This document shows, piece by piece, positions 1-8,283 of a stretch of 32,628 nt of DNA. Made by a program: the position numbers and the translations under genes. The notes beneath the pieces were generated by a model that ran no database searches, had not been told where the DNA came from, and saw only the letters and a program-made list of their open reading frames with translations. This DNA comes from Planctomycetaceae bacterium. GTDB lineage: Bacteria > Planctomycetota > Planctomycetia > Planctomycetales > Planctomycetaceae. How positions within the stretch are numbered: position 1 is the first letter of the stretch; each line of letters begins with the position of its first letter. The stretch is taken from NCBI GenBank assembly GCA_021732845.1, contig JAKFUF010000085.1:1-32628 (forward strand). The letters are read 5' to 3'.

Positions 1-628
1 GGTCTGGAGCGCCTGCGATCGGAAAAACTTCCAGTGTTGACTGAACTGAAGAGAATATTGAGGATCCATGCCCGCGGCCTCCGTGCCTTTAGGGTTGTGT
101 GAGAACTTCCCCAATGTGCGCGAGAGGACGCGTTTTGCCTATGTCATTTCCCCCTGAGTACTTCCTTTCGATTAAGTGCCATTCGACTTCAGTCCACAAC
201 CAAGTTGCCGGCTCGTCATGGCCGTGTCGGCTCAAGCCGACACTACGGAAGCAGCCTGTCTCGCGCCCCCTCTCTGTGGTGGCCAGTTCGAACATCGGCT
301 GCGCCTGCCCGCCGGTGGATCGGGAATCGGGCGGTTCCAGGGAAGCGCCGCCTGTCTGCGGGCGATGGAGCAACCTTCGATCAGCGGTCTTGCCCCCTGT
401 CAGCCCCCGTGGCTTGGACTTGCGTCCACAACCAGATTTTTTCGGCAGTTGATGGCCGCGTCGGCTCAAGGCGGGTCAAACCGATGCCACGATAGCAACC
501 TGTCGTCGGAGTCGTCCTCACACGAAAAGTCGAACCACGAGTCACACGCTCCTCGACGAAGCTTGATGGTTCCCAAGTTGATTCAGTCGTGCGTTTCTTT
601 CGTGCCGGGGTAAAACGGGGAGACTCAA
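1..628. other. Intergenic repeat-bearing region, no convincing gene
   Basis: No reading frame here has recognisable protein features; overlapping frames on both strands are open only because the DNA is GC-rich. Positions 1-102 are open in frame 1 up to a TGA at 100-102 and could be the last 33 codons of a gene starting left of the window, but the peptide matches nothing I know. The rest holds a perfect palindrome with a TACGGAAGC tail (224-252), an imperfect direct repeat (about 192-239 and 424-475, both starting GTCCACAACCA and reaching GTCGGCTCAAG), and a degenerate AACCACGA-type repeat near 530-550. Confidence 0.5.
224..252. repeat. Dispersed palindrome with ACTACGGAAGC tail, copy 1
   Basis: GTGTCGGCT and AGCCGACAC form a 9-bp perfect inverted repeat around CA (224-243), followed by TACGGAAGC. 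The same plan, a palindrome with a TGAA/TCAA-like centre followed by ACTACGGAAGC, recurs at 11735-11761 with a different arm sequence. Shared tail plus variable arm suggests a dispersed REP-like element rather than a protein-binding site. Confidence 0.6.
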
Positions 629-1753
629 TCAAGCCCGGATCGGTTCACCGCTGCGCCAGGTCGCGCCTTCGCGGTGGACCCGCCGATAGAGCGTGTCGCG
701 CTCCACCGGGACGCGGCCGGCTTCGGTAATCAGATGATGCAACTGCGGGACCGTCATCCCCTCTGGGGTTTTGGCGCCGGCATCATGGTAGATCAGCTCA
801 TGGATGACGGTGCCGTCGAGATCGTCGGCCCCAAACCCGAGGGCCACCTGCGCGGTCTTCTCACCCAGCATGATCCAGTAGGCTTTGATGTGATCGAAGT
901 TGTCGAGCATGATCCGCGACAGGGCGATCACCGACAGGTCGGTCAGGCCGCTGGGCTTTTGTATGTGGTCGAGACCGGTGTTTTCCGGATGGAAGGCCAG
1001 CGGAATGAAGGTTTGAAAGCCATGCGTTTCGTCCTGCAGTTCCCGCAACCGGCAGAGGTGGTCGACTCTGTGCCACGGCTCTTCGATGTGGCCGTACAGC
1101 ATCGTGGCGTTGGTCCGCAGGCCAAGCTTGTGGGCCTCGCGGTGGATGTCGAGCCAGCCGGTGCCGTCGGCCTTATGTTCGCAGATCTTGTCGCGAATGT
1201 CGGGATGGAAGATCTCGGCCCCGCCGCCGGGCATGCTGCCCAGGCCGGCTTCAATGAGTTGCTCCAGCACCCATTTGGTGGGCTTCTTCGTGAGGTAGCT
1301 GAACCAGTTGATCTCGACTGCCGTCCAAGCCTTGATGTGCAGTTCCGGGTACGCCTCGTGGATCACGCGGACGATGTTCACGTACCAGTCGAACGGCTTT
1401 TGATGATGCAGCCCGCCGACGACATGGATTTCCGTGGCTCCTGCTGCCTTCGCCTCACCCACGCGGGCGCGAATCTGGTCGTCGGTAAACGTGTAGCCCC
1501 GCTCGGCCTTGAGGTCGGACCGAAAAGCGCAGAAGACGCAGCGGTAGACGCAGACGTTCGTCGGGTTCAGGTGGATGTTCGTGTTGTAGAACGCCAGATT
1601 GCCGTTCTTCCGCTCGCGGACAATGTTCGCCAGCCGCCCGAGAACCAGCGGATCGGCCTGCTCGGCCAGGAACACACCGTCGTCGTAACTGACACGCTGC
1701 CCCGCTTCGACCTGGGCGGAAATGTCGGCGAGACGGGACTGGGTGGAAAGCAT
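629..1753 (-). CDS. mqnE: Aminofutalosine synthase MqnE (radical SAM)
   Basis: Radical-SAM enzyme that joins the enolpyruvyl ether of chorismate-derived 3-[(1-carboxyvinyl)oxy]benzoate to S-adenosylmethionine, giving aminofutalosine in the futalosine route to menaquinone. The [4Fe-4S] motif is C68-x3-C72-x2-C75 in a HLNPTNVCVYRCVFCAF context. Further family blocks are GGLHHQ, LGSMPGGGAEIF, TNATMLYGHIEEP, RELQDETHGF and PLAFHPENT. The PGGGAEIF and LYGHIE stretches favour MqnE over the related cyclase MqnC. I chose the ATG at 1753 (374 aa); the frame stays open to an ATG at 1822, but those 23 residues are low-complexity and run into an intergenic repeat. No clear Shine-Dalgarno site. The next gene upstream on the same strand is mqnP, 434 bp away, so the two may not be co-transcribed. 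Confidence 0.9.
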   Translation of the reverse strand: MLSTQSRLADISAQVEAGQRVSYDDGVFLAEQADPLVLGRLANIVRERKNGNLAFYNTNIHLNPTNVCVYRCVFCAFRSDLKAERGYTFTDDQIRARVGEAKAAGATEIHVVGGLHHQKPFDWYVNIVRVIHEAYPELHIKAWTAVEINWFSYLTKKPTKWVLEQLIEAGLGSMPGGGAEIFHPDIRDKICEHKADGTGWLDIHREAHKLGLRTNATMLYGHIEEPWHRVDHLCRLRELQDETHGFQTFIPLAFHPENTGLDHIQKPSGLTDLSVIALSRIMLDNFDHIKAYWIMLGEKTAQVALGFGADDLDGTVIHELIYHDAGAKTPEGMTVPQLHHLITEAGRVPVERDTLYRRVHREGATWRSGEPIRA

Positions 1754-1814
1754 GATTTTGTCTTGGATTGAAGCTGTGTGCTTGATGGAGCTGCTGCGAC
1801 AGTTGTGTTTAAAT

Positions 1815-1847
1815 GATTTCAAATTTCAGATTTAAAATTTCACAGTA
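1815..1847 (+). repeat. AT-rich intergenic repeat, copy A (left arm)
   Basis: Reads GATTTCAAATTTCAGATTT, then AAAATTTCACAGTA. The same sequence occurs in the same orientation at 13410-13442 and inverted at 2143-2170, 13520-13551 and 30413-30443. It faces copy B across about 295 bp. Confidence 0.8.
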
Positions 1848-1984
1848 AAAGGCTTTCATCAGGCCTGCTCGATTCAAAACGAGGTGATTTGTTCCACAGC
1901 GAGCATTACCTGGGACAACGAATCAATCTGTTGGTCATGTCGACTGGTTCGGCAAAACGATGCGATGATCCCAGGTCAGAAATT

Positions 1985-2016
1985 AACCACGAATCTTACG
2001 AATCCCACGAATCATC
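1985..2016 (+). repeat. CGAATC-iterated repeat, left arm
   Basis: Starts AACCACGAATC and then repeats CGAATC at about 10-11 bp spacing, with three units in 32 bp. Its imperfect reverse complement is at 2057-2087. In one frame it reads NHESYESHESS, a known kind of spurious peptide from dispersed repeats. Confidence 0.75.
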
Positions 2017-2056
2017 AACCGGTGTGGTATCGCGGATGATGGAATCCATTTCGTTG

Positions 2057-2087
2057 TCATTCGTGAAGATTCGTCTGATTCGTGGTT
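2057..2087 (-). repeat. CGAATC-iterated repeat, right arm (inverted)
   Basis: Reverse complement begins AACCACGAATCAGACGAATC and matches the left arm at 1985-2016 with a few substitutions and one 1-bp length difference. The 40-bp loop between the arms has no notable content. Confidence 0.75.
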
Positions 2088-2142
2088 CCCTTTCTCGTTA
2101 TCCAAGATCGGCTTTCGTACACAGTTCGAAGTCAGGCCACAG

Positions 2143-2170
2143 ACTGTGAATTTTGAGATTTGAAATTCTT
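2143..2170 (-). repeat. AT-rich intergenic repeat, copy B (right arm)
   Basis: Starts ACTGTGAATTTTGAGATTTG; inverted relative to copy A. The preceding bases (CAGTTCGAAG ... ACAGACTGTGAA) are shared with copy D at 13502-13527, so the repeated unit extends beyond the AT-rich core. Confidence 0.8.
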
Positions 2171-2187
2171 TTGGCGTTTCTCTCTGA

Positions 2188-3075
2188 CTACCCTGCGACC
2201 CGGGGCACAAAGCTGTCCACCACGCCCACGACCAGCAGCCCGAGGCTGATGATCGCGTTGACATGGAAGAATGCCAGGTTGACCCGTGACAGGTCATCGG
2301 GCCGGACCAGTCGATGTTCGTAGATCAGGAGGGCGGCGACAACCGCAATGCCGGTCAGAAACACCCATCCGAGGTGCGCCTGCTGCCACAGCCCCAGGAG
2401 GCACAGCACCATCAACGCGTGGCTGCAGGCCGCCCACCGCAGCGACAGAGGAATGCCGAAGCGGGCGGGAATGCTGTGCAGCCCCCGGTCGCGGTCGAAC
2501 TCAAAATCCTGGCAGGCATAGAGGATGTCGAATCCGCCGACCCAGAAGAACACCGCCGCTCCCAACAGCACCGGTGGCCAGGCAACCTCGCCGCGAAGGG
2601 CGATCCACGCTGCAACCGGCGAGAACATCAGCGCCGCCGCCAGCCAGTAGTGGCACAGCGCGGTAAACCGCTTGGCGTACGAGTAGCCACACAGGAAGAG
2701 CAGCACCGGCACCGACAACAAGATCGGCAGGCGATTGGGGAGAAAGATCAGCGTCGAAGCGATGAACCCTGCGGCACAAACGAGGCAGAAGGTCACCACC
2801 GCTGGGACGGACAGCAAGCCCGCCGGAATATGGCGCTTTGCCGTCCGGGGGTTGTCGGCGTCAATCCGGCGGTCCACCAACCGGTTGAACGCCATCGCCA
2901 AAGACCGGGCAAACACCATGCACAGGACGATGCCCACCAGCTCGATCCAGCGGAATGGCCGCCCTTCCTGGGCGTTGAGCCGCCACGCCAGAAACGCCGC
3001 CAGCAAGGCAAACGGCAGCGCAAACAGCGTGTGGCTGAAGCGGATCATCTCCAATATGTGGCGTATCGCGGGCAT
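2188..3075 (-). CDS. mqnP: UbiA-family prenyltransferase, menaquinone pathway (MqnP-like)
   Basis: Integral-membrane prenyltransferase, 295 aa, expected to attach a polyprenyl chain to the naphthoate-type precursor in menaquinone synthesis. Both Asp-rich Mg-diphosphate motifs of the UbiA family are present: NRLVDRRID at 64-72 and DILYACQDFEFDRD at 183-196. About eight or nine hydrophobic segments fill the rest of the protein. The LPFALLAAF start and the NPRTAKRHIPAG and LHSIPARFG blocks are typical of the branch found beside futalosine-pathway genes, and mqnE lies downstream on the same strand. This context, not the motifs alone, is why I prefer MqnP to UbiA or MenA. The start is an ATG at 3075. 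Confidence 0.85.
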   Translation of the reverse strand: MPAIRHILEMIRFSHTLFALPFALLAAFLAWRLNAQEGRPFRWIELVGIVLCMVFARSLAMAFNRLVDRRIDADNPRTAKRHIPAGLLSVPAVVTFCLVCAAGFIASTLIFLPNRLPILLSVPVLLFLCGYSYAKRFTALCHYWLAAALMFSPVAAWIALRGEVAWPPVLLGAAVFFWVGGFDILYACQDFEFDRDRGLHSIPARFGIPLSLRWAACSHALMVLCLLGLWQQAHLGWVFLTGIAVVAALLIYEHRLVRPDDLSRVNLAFFHVNAIISLGLLVVGVVDSFVPRVAG

Positions 3076-3294
3076 TGGTCGAATTTAGCGAGGCGGGTTG
3101 TTCACAGCAAGAACCGCAATGGCCGTACAGGGTTAACCGAGCCTTCCACAGACAACTGCAGCCGCTTGGTGGACGACAACTATCGACACACTCTCGCACT
3201 CTCGCAGGCAGTTGCCTTGCCTTCGCCCACAGACACGGTGAGAATCGCCGACAGTTCTGGTTCCGTTCAAAATCCTTCAGGGAGGAGGCTGAAC

Positions 3295-4197
3295 ATGTCT
3301 TACCGCCGAATGCTATTTCCCGCAGTGGTGATTGTGGTTGTCGCTGCCATCACCATCCCTGTGGTCACTCTCCAGCGCCAATGGGCTGCAGCATCGGCAC
3401 TCAAGGCGCGAGGCAACTTTGTCTTCATGCAACCGCCGCCATTCGTGACCCTTTCGGAGCAGGAATGGTACGCCGATCTGTTCGGAATGGCAGACCAAGT
3501 CACTGCACTGGCGACACTTTCTGCGGAGGATGCCCGGCATTGTTGTCGCCTGCGTGGCTTGTCGTCGCTGTCCTTCGAGCGCTGTGACGATGCGGCATGG
3601 CCGGAACTGCCCCTGGACTTGGTGACTTTGCGGGCGGGTCTCAAGAAGGGTGAGATCAATCCCGCGGCATTGAAACAAATCGCCAGAATGCATCGGCTGG
3701 AAGGCCTCTTTTTATCCGCCCCCTGGCTGGCATCGCAGGAACGCCATGTGACGGCCGCACTGCCTGGGGCGCTGACCAGGCTGCAGCACCTCCGACGGCT
3801 GGGGTTTCAAAACGTCCATGTGCCAACCGACGTGTTGCAAACTCTACTTGGACAATTTCCCCATCTTGAACATCTGCAATTGTCCGGTGCGCAACTGACC
3901 GACGCGGACGTGGAACTTGTCAGCCGGCACACTGGTATTCGGTCTTTGGACCTGTCGCGCTCCCGAAAGACACCCCCGCTGACCGCCGCCAGCCTGGAGC
4001 ACCTCGTCGCCATGAAATCGCTGCGTGAATTGACGGTCGACAAGCCAAGCCTAGATCCAACGGTTCCCAAACCAGTATTCTCTGCCGAAAACTTGGCCTC
4101 CCTGAGCAAACGCCGGCCCGACATTCAGGTGGCCGTTTTCGATCCGCTGGATGTTCCCTTTCGGTCGGGGTCATTTCCTCCACCCGAGGACGAGTAG
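3295..4197 (+). CDS. Membrane-anchored leucine-rich-repeat protein
   Basis: A 300-aa protein of unknown function. The ATG at 3295 follows a strong Shine-Dalgarno site (GGGAGGAGG at about 3280-3288), unusual in this window, which fixes the start although the frame is open much further upstream. Residues about 7-26 form one hydrophobic segment (FPAVVIVVVAAITIPVV), so the protein is probably anchored with the rest outside the cytoplasm. The C-terminal half has degenerate LRR units, for example LQHLRRLGFQNVHV, FPHLEHLQLSGAQLTDADV and TGIRSLDLSRSR. LRR proteins of this type are common in planctomycetes and usually thought to mediate protein contacts. It stands alone, convergent with the FG-GAP gene 62 bp away; that gap contains the 10-bp palindrome GTGCATGCAC. 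Confidence 0.75.
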   Translation: MSYRRMLFPAVVIVVVAAITIPVVTLQRQWAAASALKARGNFVFMQPPPFVTLSEQEWYADLFGMADQVTALATLSAEDARHCCRLRGLSSLSFERCDDAAWPELPLDLVTLRAGLKKGEINPAALKQIARMHRLEGLFLSAPWLASQERHVTAALPGALTRLQHLRRLGFQNVHVPTDVLQTLLGQFPHLEHLQLSGAQLTDADVELVSRHTGIRSLDLSRSRKTPPLTAASLEHLVAMKSLRELTVDKPSLDPTVPKPVFSAENLASLSKRRPDIQVAVFDPLDVPFRSGSFPPPEDE

Positions 4198-4259
4198 AGG
4201 ATAGGTCATCGGGCAGTGCATGCACGCCCGCTGCCGTTGATCGCCTGCCTCCCGATGTC

Positions 4260-6068
4260 TCAGTTGAACTGGTTCATCGGTTCACCCGGCTCATGAATCA
4301 CCAGCGCCTGGTCCGGCGTCAGATCCTTGATCACCTGCCGCTTTCCGTCGGGCCAGCGGATTTCGGCTTCATACGGGCCGGCGTTTTCGCCCATGCCGAA
4401 AATGAGCACCGGTTCATGGGCGGCGGCGTAGCTTGTGCCACCGGCCAGTTCCCGCATCCAGGTGCCTGAGGTCGAGCGGAGGGTGACGCGGGTGCCAATC
4501 CCGTGGCGGTTGCTGGTGTGGCCGATGAACGAGAGTTTGAGCCACCGTCCGCGCGGGGAATCGTTGCGAAGGATGGCGACGGGAGAATTCTGCGGGATCA
4601 GCACGGCATCCAAATCGCCGTCGCCGTCGTAGTCACTCGTGGCCAAACCCCGCCCCACCAGTTTCCGCTGAAAGAAGGGACCGGCGGTTGAGCCACACTC
4701 ATCCCACGTTGCTCCGTTGTAGGCGAAGAGCTGTGTCTGCATCTGAAATTCGACCCCCTCTTCGCGACGGTCGTCGATATGGCCGTTGGCGACCAGCAAC
4801 TCCTGAAAACCGTCGAGATCAAAATCCTCCATCACCACCCCAAAGCCCAGCTTGTCCATGGTGGGGGTGGACAGCCGCGCCTGGGCGGTCACGTCATGAA
4901 AACCCTTGGGACCCAGGTTCTGATACAGCGTGTTCCATTCCTTGGAGAAGTGGGTCAGGTACAGGTCGAGGAAGCCGTTGCGGTCGTAATCGCCCAGAGC
5001 CACGCCCATGCTCGCCTGGGGGCTGCCGTTGATGTTGACCGCACAGCCCAGCAGCTTCGCCTGTTCCAGAAAATTGCCATCGCGCTGGTTGATGAACAAA
5101 AAGTTGTCAGTCGTGTCGTTGGCGACGTAGATGTCGGGCCAGTCGTCGTTGTCGAAGTCGGCAATCACCACGCCCAGGGCACGGTTTCCCGGCCCGAACA
5201 GCCCGCGTTCCTGGGCACAGGCCACAAATGTGCCGTCACCCTGGTTCACATAGAACTCATCCGGACAGGGTTCGACCTCCTTCGGGTGGCAGGTGCCGAT
5301 CTTTCCCGACTTGTGATGGCAGATCTTGGGGTGCAGCGGGTCGTACAGGCAGTAGCGGCAGACATATAAATCGAGATCGCCATCGCGGTCGATGTCGCCC
5401 CAAGCCGCCGTCGAACTCCAGCGGGATTCTGCGGCAATGGTGGCCGTTTCCACCGGTTCGAAGGTGCCATCACCCCGGTTGTGAAACAGAACGTTGTGCC
5501 CGACATTGCAGATCAACAAGTCGTCGAAGCCATCATTGTCAAAGTCCGCGGTCGAAACACCGTTCGTGCAGGACCGCTCGTCGATTCCGGCGGACTGTGC
5601 CACTTCCACAAAGCCCGCCTCCCCCATGTTGCGGTACAGGCAGTCGGCCGGTTGGCTGGGGGATGGCGGCAACGAAGGATCGCCGCCCTGGCCCAGATAC
5701 AGATCGCACAGACCGTCGCGGTCGTAGTCCAGCCACCCCCCACCGCCCATGGTGGATTCCACCATCAGCGACTTTCCGGTGGAGCCCGTCTGGCAGATGA
5801 AATCGATGCCCGAGGCGGACGCGACTTCGCTGAACAATGTTCGGTGTTCCATTTGCGGACGAACACTTTTGATGTCCAGGTCGTTGAAGATGTTGGAAAT
5901 ACCGGTGTCCGGCCGATCGGCCTGAGCATTGCCGGAAACCCCGCGACTGGTGACCCTGGCAGCCGCGGTTGGCGGCAGGGTCGATTCCGAGTGGCAACCG
6001 ACCTGCATTGCCAACAGCAGGAGCGGCGCTGCAAACCTTTCCAGACACGCGAGGGGGCGACGCTTCAC
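4260..6068 (-). CDS. FG-GAP/VCBS repeat and ASPIC/UnbV-domain lipoprotein
   Basis: Predicted exported beta-propeller protein related to the CRTAC1/UnbV family; substrate unknown. Many FG-GAP/VCBS calcium-binding loops of the D-x-D-x-D-G type are visible (DYDRDGLCDLYLG, DFDNDGFDDLLI, DIDRDGDLDLYV, DFDNDDWPDIYVAND, DYDRNGFLDLYL, DFDLDGFQELLVANG, DYDGDGDLDAVL). They are followed by a C-terminal ASPIC/UnbV domain (GIGTRVTLRS ... IRWPDGKRQVI). I place the start at GTG 6068 (602 aa), giving a basic N-terminus, a hydrophobic core and C25 as a possible lipidation site (MQVGC), although Q at -3 makes a poor lipobox. The frame stays open to 6587, but that 173-residue extension translates a palindromic repeat and is not credible protein. 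A CTG at 6071 is another possible start. Confidence 0.8.
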   Translation of the reverse strand: MKRRPLACLERFAAPLLLLAMQVGCHSESTLPPTAAARVTSRGVSGNAQADRPDTGISNIFNDLDIKSVRPQMEHRTLFSEVASASGIDFICQTGSTGKSLMVESTMGGGGWLDYDRDGLCDLYLGQGGDPSLPPSPSQPADCLYRNMGEAGFVEVAQSAGIDERSCTNGVSTADFDNDGFDDLLICNVGHNVLFHNRGDGTFEPVETATIAAESRWSSTAAWGDIDRDGDLDLYVCRYCLYDPLHPKICHHKSGKIGTCHPKEVEPCPDEFYVNQGDGTFVACAQERGLFGPGNRALGVVIADFDNDDWPDIYVANDTTDNFLFINQRDGNFLEQAKLLGCAVNINGSPQASMGVALGDYDRNGFLDLYLTHFSKEWNTLYQNLGPKGFHDVTAQARLSTPTMDKLGFGVVMEDFDLDGFQELLVANGHIDDRREEGVEFQMQTQLFAYNGATWDECGSTAGPFFQRKLVGRGLATSDYDGDGDLDAVLIPQNSPVAILRNDSPRGRWLKLSFIGHTSNRHGIGTRVTLRSTSGTWMRELAGGTSYAAAHEPVLIFGMGENAGPYEAEIRWPDGKRQVIKDLTPDQALVIHEPGEPMNQFN

Positions 6069-6712
6069 CAGAGTTGCCTTGAACAATTTTCGGGGGATCT
6101 GGCGGTTCGAGCAACGAACCTGCCGAATCTTCACGATAGCAAATGCGTGTGCCCCGAACCTCAAACAATTCGGGAATTTGTCGGCCGCACACCCTCCAAA
6201 AACGATCGAGGTGACGTTCGTCCTGGTTGATACACACAACTGGGGGGCAACAATGGGCTTTCCGTTTGGTGATCGACGTGGCGGGAGGGCGAGGCTCCTG
6301 CCGAGCCGCGAGCAAGAAAACACACGGTCTTTACGGCGCATCTGACCCCGTTCGTGAGGGAAAGGCGGCGAGGAGCGGGCACGCACTGTTGACCGCGGCT
6401 CAGCAGGAGCTTCGCCCTCCCGCCACATCGACATAGAATCAAACCCTACCATTTGCCGCGTGGCCAATGCCCCTGTCGACTTGTGTGTAACAACGAGGGC
6501 GCGGCTCCCCCATTCCGTCTTACCCACGGCGACGCTCCGCTTGCCCTGGGCTGACATGTTGAAGCCTTTCAGGCAAATGACAGTCAATGATTTCTGCGAT
6601 TTCCGACGCGATTCGTGAAACTCATCCTGATTGTCGCCAAGGTCCTCATGTGTCTCTGATGATATACTTTTCCCTGCATGTCCCTCCGCGCTTCAGACCC
6701 TGGAACCATCCC
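6069..6712. other. Divergent intergenic region with large inverted repeat
   Basis: About 640 bp between the divergent FG-GAP lipoprotein and redoxin genes. Open frames on both strands cross it but read through a repeat and show no domain. It must hold the promoters of both neighbours, though no convincing -35/-10 pair was found by eye. The main element is the inverted repeat at 6273-6431. Confidence 0.55.
6273..6431. repeat. Large inverted repeat (REGEAPAEP-type planctomycete element)
   Basis: Two 38-bp arms, 6273-6310 and 6394-6431, are reverse complements with three mismatches, separated by an 83-bp spacer. The arms contain GGCGGGAGGGCGAGGCTCCT and its counterpart. Translated in one frame the element gives REGEAPAEP and RLGRSLALP, peptides I recognise from spurious planctomycete ORFs. 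It lies between divergent genes, so it is more likely a mobile palindromic element or a bidirectional structural signal than coding sequence. Confidence 0.75.
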
Positions 6713-7351
6713 GTGACATCCCAATTTGAGCCACTCCGGCGTTGCCTGGCCCTGGCCGTGCTGTGTCTGCTGATTTTGGGAGGCTGCGGCCCCTCCTACA
6801 ACGAGTTTGACACATCCGGCATCGTCTTCAAGGATCACCTGTCGACGAACGACACGCCCGGCGACAAGACCGCCGACCTGCAGTTCACGGACCAGTCGGG
6901 AAAGACGGTGCCGCTCAAGTCGCTGTTCGGCGACAAGCCCCTGGTCCTCGTCATCACCCGTGGCTACAACGGCTCGATCTGCCCCTATTGTGCCACGCAG
7001 ACGGCGCGGCTGATCGCCAACTACAAGGAATTCACCAAGCGCGGGGCGGAAGTCGTCCTGGTCTATCCCATCGCCCAGCCGGCCGATGAACCGCGGCTGG
7101 CCGACTTCACCAAACGTGCCCTGAAACTCGATCCCGGTGCGGAGGCCGCCGGTGCCGTGCCGTTTCCCGTCCTGCTGGATGTGAACCTCGAGGCGGTGGA
7201 CGCCCTGGGGATCCGCAAAGATTTGTCCAAACCGTCGACATACATCTTCGACAAAACCGGCAAGCTGCATTTTGCCTACGTCAGCAGTTCCCTCACCGAC
7301 CGTCCCTCGGTCAAGGCGCTGCTGGAGCAACTGGACTTGTTGAAGCCGTGA
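6713..7351 (+). CDS. Peroxiredoxin-like (AhpC/TSA-family) lipoprotein
   Basis: Thioredoxin-fold redoxin of the AhpC/TSA superfamily, probably acting on peroxides or disulfides at the cell surface or in the periplasm. From the GTG at 6713 it has 212 aa with a lipoprotein signal: basic start, hydrophobic core (LALAVLCLLIL) and lipobox LGGC with C25. The redox motif is C90-P-Y-C93 in ITRGYNGSICPYC, followed by QTARLIANYKEF, EVVLVYP and the cis-Pro region VPFPVLLD. The CPYC pair suggests a two-cysteine redoxin; the electron donor cannot be told. ATG 6659 or 6587 would lengthen the N-terminus before the signal peptide. It lies 47 bp before the HhH-DUF1801 gene and may share its transcript. Confidence 0.75.
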   Translation: MTSQFEPLRRCLALAVLCLLILGGCGPSYNEFDTSGIVFKDHLSTNDTPGDKTADLQFTDQSGKTVPLKSLFGDKPLVLVITRGYNGSICPYCATQTARLIANYKEFTKRGAEVVLVYPIAQPADEPRLADFTKRALKLDPGAEAAGAVPFPVLLDVNLEAVDALGIRKDLSKPSTYIFDKTGKLHFAYVSSSLTDRPSVKALLEQLDLLKP

Positions 7352-7398
7352 GCAGCGAGGGGGCGGTGCTGAAGTCAGGCGACCCACAGAGAGGGGAC

Positions 7399-8010
7399 AT
7401 GAAAAAGAAACCCAGCTCCAGCAAATCACCGTTTCCCCCGGGACTGGCCCAACCGGCTTTGCGGGCCTTGGCCGGCGCGGGCTACGACCATTTGGAGCAA
7501 CTGGCCAGCGTGCCTGAAGCGGACGTGCGCAGCCTGCACGGCATCGGTCCCAACGCGCTCGCCAAGTTGCGGGACGCGTTGACCTCGCAGGGCCTGTGTT
7601 TTGCTGGCAAGAAGGGCACCCAGAGCGACTTCGAGACGTATCTTCTGCAGTTCCCGATTGATGTCCAAGGCGTGCTGCAGAAGGTGCGCGAGTGCATCCG
7701 CAAGGCTGCTCCTGACGCCAATGAGGTCATCAGCTACCAGATGCCCGCCTTCCGGCAGCACGGGATTCTGGTCTACTTTGCCGCCTGGAAAGGACACATC
7801 GGCCTCTACCCGCCGATCTCTGGCGACAAGCAGCTTGAAAAGGCCATCGCCCGCTATGCCGGTTCCAAGGGAAACCTGCAGTTCCCGCTGGACGAGCCAA
7901 TCCCCTACGACCTGATTGAACAGATCGTGAAGCTGCGGGTGAAACAGGACGCGGAGAAGGCGGCGAAAAAGAAACCAGCAGCCAAGGCCAAGTCGAAGTC
8001 ATCAGGATGA
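7399..8010 (+). CDS. Helix-hairpin-helix plus DUF1801 (YdhG-like) protein
   Basis: A 203-aa probably cytoplasmic protein of unknown function. Residues about 14-65 form a helix-hairpin-helix-like unit (PALRALAGAGYDHLEQLASV ... LHGIGPNALAKLRDAL), a fold that often binds DNA non-specifically. Residues about 80-190 match DUF1801/YdhG (PDANEVISYQMPAFRQHGILVYFAAWKGHIGLYP ... GNLQFPLDEPIPYDLIEQIV), sometimes called an iron-chaperone-like fold. The tail is Lys/Ala-rich (AAKKKPAAKAKSK), consistent with nucleic-acid contact. I chose the ATG at 7399, preceded by GAGAGGGG. A GTG at 7348 overlaps the redoxin stop as GTGA and would add 17 residues, so translational coupling is also possible. Confidence 0.75.
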   Translation: MKKKPSSSKSPFPPGLAQPALRALAGAGYDHLEQLASVPEADVRSLHGIGPNALAKLRDALTSQGLCFAGKKGTQSDFETYLLQFPIDVQGVLQKVRECIRKAAPDANEVISYQMPAFRQHGILVYFAAWKGHIGLYPPISGDKQLEKAIARYAGSKGNLQFPLDEPIPYDLIEQIVKLRVKQDAEKAAKKKPAAKAKSKSSG

Positions 8011-8283
8011 GCCGCAAACATTTCCCAATCGCCCGCACGTACCGCTCTGCGGATTGATGGATCGCAGCTTTCCCCTGGTGCGGGATGACAGTTTCCCAGA
8101 ACGCCCCATAAACCCGCTCATACTCGGACGGCTCTCTAAGCAATGCCGTGCCTTCACGCGCTTACGCACACCGGGCGGCGGCGGTAGACCGTACGCCGTC
8201 AGGTTAATCTCCCGCTTCCCTTGCGGTTCTGAGACTTAACCGCCAGCATCCAAATCCAGACTGCAAAGTGGCTTTTTCGACGA

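Larger units (their letters stand above)
1754..2187. other. Intergenic region of nested inverted repeats
   Basis: This 434-bp spacer between mqnP and mqnE holds two nested pairs of inverted repeats and no gene. The outer pair is the AT-rich element (1815-1847 and 2143-2170). The inner pair is the CGAATC-iterated element (1985-2016 and 2057-2087). If transcribed, it could fold into a long two-tier hairpin. No promoter stood out by eye. Confidence 0.6.

Noticed and set aside
674-1771. Long plus-strand open frame (365 codons)
   Set aside because: It is the antisense of mqnE, has no domain, and the minus-strand protein has clear radical-SAM motifs.
1815-2170. CRISPR array
   Set aside because: Repeats are inverted pairs with one spacer, not a series of direct repeats with regular spacers, and no cas gene is present.
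2314-3294. In-frame upstream extension of the LRR protein
   Set aside because: It is antisense to mqnP, Arg/Gln/Pro-rich without family features, and a strong Shine-Dalgarno site precedes the internal ATG at 3295.
4198-4259. Palindrome GTGCATGCAC between convergent genes as a terminator
   Set aside because: Only 10 bp, no loop and no T-run; mentioned only as a short palindrome.
6069-6587. 173-residue N-terminal extension of the FG-GAP protein
   Set aside because: It translates a large palindromic repeat and would place the signal peptide in mid-protein.
8011-8283. RNA gene or riboswitch upstream of menG
   Set aside because: No cloverleaf, conserved riboswitch core or terminator-like hairpin was recognised in these 273 bases.
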